From contig CAQZPH010000022.1 in the NCBI GenBank assembly GCA_948933715.1, positions 6,611 to 12,753 on the forward strand: a stretch of DNA of 6,143 bases. Reading direction: 5' to 3'. Positions 1-5,428 of the stretch are shown piece after piece; within the stretch, counting starts at the first letter, position 1, and each line of letters starts with the position of its first letter. A program made the translations under genes and the position numbers. This DNA is from an uncultured Eubacteriales bacterium. Its GTDB lineage: Bacteria; Bacillota; Clostridia; Oscillospirales; Acutalibacteraceae. The notes under the pieces are model-generated. The model did no database searches. It was not told the origin of the DNA and saw only the letters and a program-made list of their open reading frames with translations.

Positions 1-93
1 ACAGACGTGGATGTAAAGTTAAAAAGCTCAAGAATTGATTCAAAGGTTTTGCTAGAAGAACTTATAACAAAACTTTCGGAAGCAGTTAGCTAA
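1..93 (+). CDS. holA: C-terminal end of probable DNA polymerase III delta subunit (partial)
   Basis: An open frame runs from the first base to a TAA at 91-93 and gives 30 residues, the tail of a gene that begins outside the window. The readable part includes DVKLKSSRID and then LLEELITKL. This resembles the C-terminus of the clamp-loader delta subunit HolA, which usually ends with an acidic residue, a lysine pair, a short polar turn and Asp before a leucine-rich final helix of the LELLILKL type. HolA opens the sliding clamp during replication. The identification rests on this short tail only, so it is tentative; any protein ending in an amphipathic Leu-rich helix could look similar. No clear terminator separates it from the ppk2 promoter 28 bases downstream. 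Confidence 0.5.
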   Translation, partial: TDVDVKLKSSRIDSKVLLEELITKLSEAVS

Positions 94-104
94 TACTAGT
101 ACAA

Positions 105-156
105 TATTGCTAAAAATAAGTTGACATAAGCCTGTAAATATGGTAAAATAGCAATA
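105..156. repeat. 8-bp inverted repeat flanking the ppk2 promoter
   Basis: TATTGCTA at 105-112 is the exact reverse complement of TAGCAATA at 149-156. The arms are separated by 36 bases that contain the whole -35/-10 promoter, and the right arm starts on the last base of the -10 element and covers the predicted transcription start. That position would suit an operator bound by a dimer or a looped pair of dimers. In DNA this AT-rich an 8-bp match can also arise by chance, so function is only inferred. Confidence 0.3.
121..149 (+). promoter_or_regulatory. Sigma-A-type promoter for ppk2
   Basis: A perfect -35 hexamer TTGACA (121-126) is followed after exactly 17 bases by TAAAAT (144-149), which matches the TATAAT consensus at five of six bases. 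TG at 141-142 sits one base before the -10, giving an extended -10 element. Transcription should start near 156, leaving a leader of about 25 bases with an AGGAG ribosome binding site at 168-172. This is the best-matched promoter in the window and suggests strong expression of ppk2 independent of the upstream gene. Confidence 0.85.
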
Positions 157-180
157 GTATAATTAAAAGGAGAAGGAATA

Positions 181-1071
181 ATGAAGTTAGATGATTATAG
201 GTATGATGGCTCAAAAAAGTTTAAAGTGGCAGATTTTGATACCAAGGCAAAACATTTAACTATTGATAAAGAAATGATTTTAGAAACCGGTCAGTTAAAT
301 TTAAAAAAACTTGAAATTATGCAGGACAGGTTCTATGCGGAAAGAAAAGAAGCGATATTAATTATTCTTCAGGCTATGGATGCAGGAGGAAAAGATGGAG
401 CAATAAAACATGTTATGGGAGGGGTTAACCCACAGGGTGTTGAAGTTGTTAATTTTAAAACACCTTCAGAAGAAGAATTAGCACACGACTATTTATGGAG
501 ATGTATTAATAGGTTACCAGAAAGAGGAAAGATAGGAATATTTAATAGATCATACTATGAGGATGTTCTGATAGCTAAGGTGCATGAACTTTATAAAAAG
601 CAAAACCTTCCAGAAAGATGCAAGACGTCCGAAATTTTTAATGAGAGATATGAGCAGATAGTAAATTTTGAAAAGTATTTATGGCAAAACGGAATAAGAA
701 TAGTGAAATTCTTCTTTAATATTTCTAAAGGTGAACAAAAGAAACGTTTTATGAAAAGAATAGAAGAAAAAACCAAGAACTGGAAATTGTCCGAAGCTGA
801 CTTGGCAGAGAGACAGTACTGGGATGACTATATGAAAGCTTATGAATCTGCTATAAATAATACCGGCACACCCTATGCGCCATGGTATGTGGTTCCTGCA
901 GATAAGAAGTGGTTTGCAAGGTTTTTTGTCTCTGAAATTATAGCTGAAGTTTTAGATGACATAGATCCACAATATCCTATAGTTAAAAAAGACCAAGAAA
1001 AAATGTTAGAAAAGTGTAGAGAATATCTTAATAATGAAGAAAAACTTTTGCTTCAAAATAAAGATTGCTAA
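181..1071 (+). CDS. ppk2: PPK2-family polyphosphate kinase (polyphosphate:nucleotide phosphotransferase)
   Basis: This 296-residue soluble enzyme should transfer phosphate between inorganic polyphosphate and nucleotides in the cytoplasm. The P-loop lies at residues 64-73 (QAMDAGGKDG, with Lys71). The Walker B region at 116-130 reads GKIGIFNRSYYEDVL. A basic lid module with KKRF and KRIEEKTKNWK spans about 183-205, followed by the conserved WDDYMKAYE and APWYVVPADKKWFARFF blocks at about 214-249. The YEDVL sequence after FNRS is like the short single-domain PPK2 enzymes often called class III, which act on AMP and ADP, but substrate preference is inferred. The length is normal for a one-domain PPK2. 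The ATG at 181 is preceded by AGGAG with an 8-base gap. The gene is monocistronic, with its own promoter and terminator, and no ppk1 or ppx is adjacent. All expected motifs are intact. Confidence 0.93.
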   Translation: MKLDDYRYDGSKKFKVADFDTKAKHLTIDKEMILETGQLNLKKLEIMQDRFYAERKEAILIILQAMDAGGKDGAIKHVMGGVNPQGVEVVNFKTPSEEELAHDYLWRCINRLPERGKIGIFNRSYYEDVLIAKVHELYKKQNLPERCKTSEIFNERYEQIVNFEKYLWQNGIRIVKFFFNISKGEQKKRFMKRIEEKTKNWKLSEADLAERQYWDDYMKAYESAINNTGTPYAPWYVVPADKKWFARFFVSEIIAEVLDDIDPQYPIVKKDQEKMLEKCREYLNNEEKLLLQNKDC

Positions 1072-1077
1072 TAAACT

Positions 1078-1111
1078 AAGTGTACACGATTTAGTGTGCA
1101 CTTTAATTTTT
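1078..1111 (+). terminator. Rho-independent terminator after ppk2
   Basis: A 10-bp stem pairs 1078-1087 with 1094-1103, containing one G-T wobble and enclosing a 6-base loop (GATTTA). It is followed by TAATTTTT at 1104-1111. The stem begins six bases after the ppk2 stop codon. The position and T tract fit an intrinsic terminator that closes the ppk2 transcript. The upstream flank has no matching run for the other strand, so it looks one-directional. Confidence 0.8.
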
Positions 1112-1155
1112 AGCAAATTTTTTCTTTATAAGTAATATTAATTATTTAATAATTA

Positions 1156-1164
1156 TGATATAAT
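1156..1164 (+). promoter_or_regulatory. Extended -10 promoter for the PAP2 gene
   Basis: A consensus TATAAT at 1159-1164 is preceded by TGA at 1156-1158, giving an extended -10 element. At a 17-base spacing the -35 position (1136-1141) reads TATTAA, a poor match, so the promoter would depend on the extended -10. The predicted start near 1171 leaves a leader of about 28 bases before the PAP2 start codon. The surrounding DNA is extremely AT-rich, which raises the chance of a spurious TATAAT, but the location between a terminator and a gene supports it. Confidence 0.6.
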
Positions 1165-1198
1165 TATTAGGAAATAAAAAAAAGGGTTTTGGTATGAA

Positions 1199-1717
1199 AT
1201 GTTAAGTAAGATAAAATCTATTGATAATAAAATACTTTTAAATGTAAAAAGATTACATCGAAAAAAATTAAATAAGTTTATGATAGTTGTAACTAAGCTT
1301 GGAAACAACGGAATGATTTGGTTTACTATTTCTATTCCATTTTTGTTAAACAAAGAGTACCGAAGTATAGGCGTAAAAATGATGTTGGCTTTATTACTTA
1401 GTGGATTTATAGGAGAAATCTTAGTTAAACACATTGTTGCAAGAGTTAGACCAACAAAATTTTTGCTCCAAGAAGAAATGTTAATAAAAGAACCAATAAC
1501 CTATTCATTTCCTTCGGGCCATACATCCTCTTCATTTGCAGCATCATGTATTTTAGCATCTTATTTTGGGTCTCTTTCAATACCAGCATTTGTTTTTGCT
1601 GTTTTAATGGGATTTTCTCGTGTTTACCTTAGAGTTCATTATCCTACAGATGTATTAGCAGGCGCAGTATTGGGTTCACTTTGTAGTTTAATTGTAAATA
1701 TTTTTATAACTTTATGA
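1199..1717 (+). CDS. PAP2-superfamily membrane phosphatase
   Basis: This 172-residue integral membrane protein carries all three signature blocks of the PAP2 / type 2 phosphatidic acid phosphatase family: K77-x6-R84-P85, PSGH at 105-108, and S140-R141-x5-H147-x3-D151. The last motif supplies the nucleophilic histidine and its partner aspartate. Hydrophobic stretches at about 38-51, 60-77, 110-140 (probably two helices) and 152-171 would hold it in the membrane with the active site at one face. Bacterial relatives dephosphorylate undecaprenyl pyrophosphate, phosphatidylglycerol phosphate or related lipids, and the substrate here cannot be told from sequence. The length suits the small single-domain members. 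The ATG at 1199 has AGGG at 1183-1186, a rather long 12-base gap; no better in-frame start exists nearby. No clear terminator follows, so read-through into ruvC is possible. Confidence 0.88.
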   Translation: MLSKIKSIDNKILLNVKRLHRKKLNKFMIVVTKLGNNGMIWFTISIPFLLNKEYRSIGVKMMLALLLSGFIGEILVKHIVARVRPTKFLLQEEMLIKEPITYSFPSGHTSSSFAASCILASYFGSLSIPAFVFAVLMGFSRVYLRVHYPTDVLAGAVLGSLCSLIVNIFITL

Positions 1718-1772
1718 GGCTTTACTTAAGCTTGGGTGTAAGAATAGGTAATTTTTATAATATTATTGCTAG

Positions 1773-1808
1773 TGTAAACACCAGTTTAGAATAAGAAGTA
1801 TGTTTACA
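1773..1808. repeat. Spaced 8-bp inverted repeat upstream of the ruvC promoter
   Basis: TGTAAACA at 1773-1780 is the exact reverse complement of TGTTTACA at 1801-1808, with 20 bases between the arms. It lies about 20 bases upstream of the ruvC -35 region. It could be two half-sites for a regulator or a weak hairpin after the PAP2 gene. No T run follows directly, so it is not a convincing intrinsic terminator. The arms resemble the two halves of a CcpA cre site (TGTAAAC and GTTTACA), but cre halves are normally contiguous. Confidence 0.35.
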
Positions 1809-1828
1809 AGTTAAAAAAGATCGTTTTG

Positions 1829-1857
1829 TTGTTCTTGTTGTTTTTTTATGGTATAAT
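1829..1857 (+). promoter_or_regulatory. Promoter for the ruvCAB-glmM-methyltransferase run
   Basis: A consensus TATAAT at 1852-1857 is preceded by TGG (1849-1851), an extended -10. With a 17-base spacer the -35 position at 1829-1834 reads TTGTTC, which keeps the TTG but not the rest. A T/G-rich tract runs through the -35 and spacer (1821-1847). Transcription should start near 1864, only about 25 bases before the ruvC GTG. I see no LexA/DinR-type box (CGAAC-N4-GTTCG) around it, so SOS control is not supported. Confidence 0.75.
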
Positions 1858-1874
1858 GTGCAATATTGGTAAAA

Positions 1875-1880
1875 AGGAGA
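1875..1880 (+). promoter_or_regulatory. Ribosome binding site that fixes the ruvC GTG start
   Basis: AGGAGA lies eight bases before GTG at 1889. The frame stays open upstream to an ATG at 1856 and a TTG at 1826, but both lie in or before the -10 element (1852-1857), ahead of the predicted transcription start, and lack a binding site. The family begins at MKILGIDPG, which matches the GTG start. Confidence 0.85.
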
Positions 1881-1888
1881 CTTTTATA

Positions 1889-2416
1889 GTGAAGATACTT
1901 GGAATAGATCCTGGATATGCAATAGTTGGGTATGGAGCAATAGCTTTTAAATGTAACAGGTATCAAACAATATGTTATGGTGCAATTGAAACAAAAGCAT
2001 CTACACCTTTTTGCGAGCGCATAGAACATATATATGATGATATGAATGAATTGATAAATAAAGTTAAACCAGATGCGATGGCTATTGAGAAGTTGTACTT
2101 TCAAAGTAATCAAAAAACTGCCATAGATGTAGCGCAAGCTAGAGGAGTAATACTGCTGAGCGCAAAAAAAATGAATGTTCCAATCTTTGAATACACTCCT
2201 TTACAAGTCAAAACAGCGGTAACAGGATATGGTAAGGCAAAAAAAACGCAAGTAATGGAAATGACAAAGAGATTGCTTTCTCTTGAAAAAATGCCAAGAC
2301 TTGATGATACAGCAGATGCGCTTGCAATAGCGATATGTCATGCGCAGGCAGGAGGAACAGATTTAAGGTTAAAGATGATGAGAAGGAAGGAGCCATATAA
2401 TGTTTTACAGTCTTAG
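1889..2416 (+). CDS. ruvC: Crossover junction endodeoxyribonuclease RuvC
   Basis: RuvC is the dimeric, Mg-dependent resolvase that nicks Holliday junctions symmetrically after RuvAB branch migration. From the GTG the protein has 175 residues, normal for the family. The RNase H-like fold is recognisable and the four acidic catalytic residues are present: Asp7 in LGIDPG, Glu67 in AIEKLYF, and Asp140 and Asp143 in DDTADALAIAIC. The block FQSNQKTAIDVAQARGV at 71-87 and the GYGKAKKTQV segment at 113-122 are typical conserved regions. It opens a ruvC-ruvA-ruvB cluster and overlaps ruvA by 17 bases, which suggests coupled translation. A longer reading from 1826 would add 21 hydrophobic residues not found in RuvC and is rejected on promoter and ribosome-binding-site grounds. 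Confidence 0.97.
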   Translation: MKILGIDPGYAIVGYGAIAFKCNRYQTICYGAIETKASTPFCERIEHIYDDMNELINKVKPDAMAIEKLYFQSNQKTAIDVAQARGVILLSAKKMNVPIFEYTPLQVKTAVTGYGKAKKTQVMEMTKRLLSLEKMPRLDDTADALAIAICHAQAGGTDLRLKMMRRKEPYNVLQS

Positions 2417-2999
2417 AGGCAAATTAATTAATGTTGATAACTTATCAATAGCTGTAGAATGTGCAGGAGTTGCTTATAAATGTAATGTTACTCAGAATAC
2501 TTTAAATGAGTTGCCATCAGTTGGTGAAGATGTTTTTGTATATACGCATCTTAACGTTAGAGAAGATGCCATGGAGCTTTTTGGCTTTTCTAAGATCGAT
2601 GAGCTAAATTGTTTTAAACTGTTAACCTCTGTTTCAGGGGTTGGTGCAAAAGTGGGGATTGCTATTTTATCTACACTATCTTCAGAGCAAGTTGCAATAG
2701 CAATAGCTTCAGGCGACAGTAAAGTATTAACTATGGCGCCGGGAGTGGGTAATAAGTTAGCGCAAAGGATCATTTTAGAACTTAAAGATAAAGTAGATGC
2801 AGAGAAAACTATAATAGCATCAAATCAATCAACGTTTATAAAGGCTCCAGTTGGAAACGCAAAGGCAGCAGTAAATGCATTGTCTGTTTTAGGATATTCC
2901 CAATCTGAGGCGGTGAATGTAATTTCCCAATTTGACGGAAATTTATCAGTTGAAGAACTTATAAGGAATGCTTTAAAATCAATGGCTAGGAGGGTATGA
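2400..2999 (+). CDS. ruvA: Holliday junction branch migration complex subunit RuvA
   Basis: RuvA forms tetramers that hold the Holliday junction in an open square and load RuvB motors on opposite arms. The 199-residue length is typical. Domain I (1 to about 63) starts with the characteristic YSLRGKL and contains the acidic pin Glu55-Asp56 within NVREDAMELFGF. Domain II carries two helix-hairpin-helix motifs, SVSGVGAKVGIAIL (77-90) and MAPGVGNKLAQRII (112-125), which contact the DNA backbone. After a flexible linker (about 135-152), domain III (153-199) with AVNALSVLGYS and VEELIRNALK binds RuvB. The ATG at 2400 sits inside the end of ruvC, with AAGGAG at 2387-2392 and a 7-base gap. Nothing appears damaged. 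Confidence 0.97.
   Translation: MFYSLRGKLINVDNLSIAVECAGVAYKCNVTQNTLNELPSVGEDVFVYTHLNVREDAMELFGFSKIDELNCFKLLTSVSGVGAKVGIAILSTLSSEQVAIAIASGDSKVLTMAPGVGNKLAQRIILELKDKVDAEKTIIASNQSTFIKAPVGNAKAAVNALSVLGYSQSEAVNVISQFDGNLSVEELIRNALKSMARRV
2988..2993 (+). promoter_or_regulatory. Ribosome binding site that fixes the ruvB TTG start
   Basis: A full AGGAGG within the last codons of ruvA lies nine bases before TTG at 3003. The nearby ATG at 2996 is out of frame with ruvB, so TTG is the supported start. Confidence 0.85.
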
Positions 3000-3002
3000 C
3001 TT

Positions 3003-4016
3003 TTGGAATTTGATTTTGAAAATAGAATTTTAGATCCGGAAGAAATACCGGAAGACCTAGATGTAGATAATCCACTAAGACCTCGAACTTTAAGTGAATA
3101 TGTAGGGCAGGATAAAGCAAAGGAAAATTTATCGATATTTATTAAGGCTGCGAGCATTAGAAAGGAACCACTTGATCATGTTCTTTTATATGGTCCGCCT
3201 GGTCTTGGAAAAACGACGCTATCTGGGATAATAGCAAATGAGATGGGAGTAAATATTAGAATTACTTCGGGTCCTGCTATAGAAAAACCTGGTGATTTGG
3301 CAGCACTTTTGACTAACTTAAATGAAGGCGACGTATTATTTATTGATGAAATACATAGATTACCCCGTACAGTTGAAGAGATATTGTACCCTGCGATGGA
3401 GGATTTTTCAATAGATATAATTACTGGGAAAGGCCAAATGGCAACTTCATATCATTTGCCACTACCTAAGTTCACTTTGGTTGGAGCAACAACTAGAGCG
3501 GGGCAACTTTCGGCACCTTTAAGAGATAGGTTTGGTGTTGTTTTACGCCTTGAGATGTATACTGCCGATGAACTTTCTAAAATAGTTACTAGAAGTGCTA
3601 ATATTTTAGGAATACCAATAGATAAGGATGGATCAGTTGAGATAGCATCTAGGTCTCGGGGAACACCGAGAATTGCAAATAGGCTTTTAAAAAGAGTAAG
3701 GGATTTTGCTTTGGTTAAAAGTCATGGTGAAATTGACTTTAATACTGCTAAAATGGCACTTGATAAGCTTGAAATAGATGAATTAGGTCTTGATGCTAAT
3801 GATAGAAGAATGCTAAAGACTATGATTGAATTTTATAATGGTGGACCTGTGGGAATTGAAACTTTAGCGTCGGCAATAGGGGAGGAATCTGTTACTATTG
3901 AAGACGTTTATGAACCGTATTTAATGCAGATAGGATTTATCAGTAGAACAAAAAGAGGTAGAATTGCAAATAGGTCTGCTTATTTACACTTAGGAATAGA
4001 ACATAATGAAGAATAA
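3003..4016 (+). CDS. ruvB: Holliday junction branch migration ATPase RuvB
   Basis: RuvB is the hexameric AAA+ motor that pumps DNA through the RuvA-bound junction. This copy has 337 residues, the usual size. After the N-terminal [12 protein letters not shown] block (25-36) come Walker [10 protein letters not shown] (64-72), Walker B FIDEIH (113-118), the sensor 1 region GATTRAG (161-167), the arginine finger in APLRDRFG (Arg174) and sensor 2 in [13 protein letters not shown] (219-231, Arg223). The C-terminal winged-helix domain (from about 262) ends with the conserved [10 protein letters not shown] and A-YLHLG signature. It starts at TTG three bases after the ruvA stop, so translation is probably coupled to ruvA. 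No key residue is missing. Confidence 0.97.
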   Translation: MEFDFENRILDPEEIPEDLDVDNPLRPRTLSEYVGQDKAKENLSIFIKAASIRKEPLDHVLLYGPPGLGKTTLSGIIANEMGVNIRITSGPAIEKPGDLAALLTNLNEGDVLFIDEIHRLPRTVEEILYPAMEDFSIDIITGKGQMATSYHLPLPKFTLVGATTRAGQLSAPLRDRFGVVLRLEMYTADELSKIVTRSANILGIPIDKDGSVEIASRSRGTPRIANRLLKRVRDFALVKSHGEIDFNTAKMALDKLEIDELGLDANDRRMLKTMIEFYNGGPVGIETLASAIGEESVTIEDVYEPYLMQIGFISRTKRGRIANRSAYLHLGIEHNEE

Positions 4017-4045
4017 ATATTTTTATAGGGAGAGTATAGCTTTTT

Positions 4046-5416
4046 ATGGGGAAACTTTTTGGTACAGATGGTGTTAGAGGTGTAGCGAATACTGAATTGA
4101 CATGTGAGATGGCAATGAGGATAGGAATGGCGGTTGCCAGTGTTTTAACCCAAAATAAAAGTAAAAAAGCCAAAATTTTAATAGGTAAAGACACAAGACT
4201 CTCTTCAGATATGCTAGAGGGGGCACTCGTTGCCGGTATTTGCTCAGTTGGCGTGGATGTTATTAGTCTTGGAGTTGTTCCAACTCCTGCCGTTGCTTAT
4301 TTGGTAAAAAAATATAAAGCAGATGCGGGAGTTATGATATCTGCATCGCATAATTCATTTGAGTTTAATGGAATAAAAATATTTAGCGCTGAGGGATATA
4401 AATTACCTGATGATATAGAAGCTCAAATAGAATTAATAGTGTTAGGCGAAACTACTTTAAATATAGAAAATATTAAATATAGCGATATTGGAAGAAGATC
4501 TTATAAAGAAAATGCAGTGGATGATTATATTGAACATATAATTACCACTATTAATGGAGACTTAAAAGGGTTGAAAGTTGCTTTTGATTGCTCGAACGGT
4601 TCTGCTTCTAGAACAGCAAGTACACTGTTTTCAAAGCTAGGGGTAGAATGTGTAATGTTAAATGATACTCCAAATGGCGTGAATATAAATGATAATTGTG
4701 GGTCTGTTCATATAGAGAATTTAATTGACTATGTTAAAAGTCATAATCTTGACCTTGGAATAGCTTTTGATGGCGATGCTGATAGATGTTTGGCTGTTGA
4801 TGATATTGGCAACATCATAGATGGCGATTTTATTATGGCTATATGTGCAAAAGCATTAAATGAAAATGGTATGCTAAATAAAAATACTGTTGTAGGAACA
4901 GTTATGACTAATATGGGATTTAATCGTTTTTGCACTGATAGTAAATTGAATTTTGTATCTACTAAAGTTGGCGACCGATATGTATTGGAAGAAATGCTAA
5001 AAGAAGGCTATAATTTTGGAGGAGAACAATCAGGGCACATTATATTTCTTGATTATTCTACCACTGGGGATGGTCAGCTTACAGCAGTTCAACTTTTAAA
5101 TATACTTAAAAATAAAGGCAAGAAACTCTCGCAGGTGTCAAACTTAATGAAAAAATTTCCTCAAGTTATGGTTAATGTTAAAGTTAGCAATGAGGGTAAA
5201 TTAAAGTTTTGTACCGATGAAGAGATACAAAATGTAATAGAAAAAATAAATAAGGAATTTGTATCAATCGATAGCAAAGAAAATAGCGGAAGGATAGTTG
5301 TAAGAGTTTCAGGAACAGAGCCACTTGTTAGAATTATGCTTGAAGGGGAAGACTTAGATAAAATTACGAGCCTTGCAAACGAAGTTGCACAAGTTGTAAA
5401 GGAAAGATTGAGTTAA
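4046..5416 (+). CDS. glmM: Phosphoglucosamine mutase GlmM
   Basis: GlmM interconverts glucosamine-6-phosphate and glucosamine-1-phosphate, the step before GlmU makes UDP-GlcNAc for peptidoglycan. The protein has 456 residues, slightly above the usual 445-450. The N-terminus GKLFGTDGVRGVAN is the family hallmark. The phosphoserine loop ISASHNSFEFNGIK (98-111) carries Ser101. The metal loop DGDADR is at 242-247, the sugar-recognition loop GGEQSGH at 325-331, and the phosphate-binding loop RVSGTEPLVRIMLEG at 420-434. The residue after SASHN is Ser where many GlmM proteins have Pro. The ATG is 29 bases after ruvB, with AGGGAG at 4027-4032, an unusually long 13-base gap, so initiation may be modest. 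The cdaA/ybbR genes that often precede glmM in Firmicutes are absent here. Confidence 0.96.
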   Translation: MGKLFGTDGVRGVANTELTCEMAMRIGMAVASVLTQNKSKKAKILIGKDTRLSSDMLEGALVAGICSVGVDVISLGVVPTPAVAYLVKKYKADAGVMISASHNSFEFNGIKIFSAEGYKLPDDIEAQIELIVLGETTLNIENIKYSDIGRRSYKENAVDDYIEHIITTINGDLKGLKVAFDCSNGSASRTASTLFSKLGVECVMLNDTPNGVNINDNCGSVHIENLIDYVKSHNLDLGIAFDGDADRCLAVDDIGNIIDGDFIMAICAKALNENGMLNKNTVVGTVMTNMGFNRFCTDSKLNFVSTKVGDRYVLEEMLKEGYNFGGEQSGHIIFLDYSTTGDGQLTAVQLLNILKNKGKKLSQVSNLMKKFPQVMVNVKVSNEGKLKFCTDEEIQNVIEKINKEFVSIDSKENSGRIVVRVSGTEPLVRIMLEGEDLDKITSLANEVAQVVKERLS

Positions 5417-5421
5417 AGGAG
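5416..5421 (+). promoter_or_regulatory. Ribosome binding site that fixes the methyltransferase TTG start
   Basis: AAGGAG begins on the last base of the glmM stop codon and lies seven bases before TTG at 5429. No in-frame ATG occurs until codon 86, inside conserved sequence, so TTG is the supported start. Confidence 0.8.
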
Positions 5422-5428
5422 ACACAAA

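Noticed and set aside
98..98. Short palindromes such as TACTAGTA (94-101) and AAGCTT near 1730
   Set aside because: Isolated 6-8 base palindromes in AT-rich DNA with no supporting context.
1153..1434. Minus-strand open frame opposite the PAP2 gene, and similar antisense frames at 591-776, 1811-2137, 2208-2396, 2492-2773, 2825-3157, 3940-4194 and 4741-4935
   Set aside because: Each lies opposite a well-supported gene, has low-complexity or unrecognisable sequence, and lacks a supporting context. They are shadows of the real frames.
1718..1745. Intrinsic terminator after the PAP2 gene
   Set aside because: Only 4-bp pairings (for example GCTT with AAGC) without a T run are present, too weak to call.
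1826..1888. N-terminal extension of ruvC adding 21 residues
   Set aside because: It overlaps the -10 promoter, has no ribosome binding site, and the extra hydrophobic residues are foreign to RuvC. The GTG at 1889 has a good binding site and the family N-terminus.
1718..1888. SOS (LexA/DinR) box upstream of ruvCAB
   Set aside because: I looked for CGAAC-N4-GTTCG or a close GAAC...GTTC pair and found none; there is no GAAC in this stretch.
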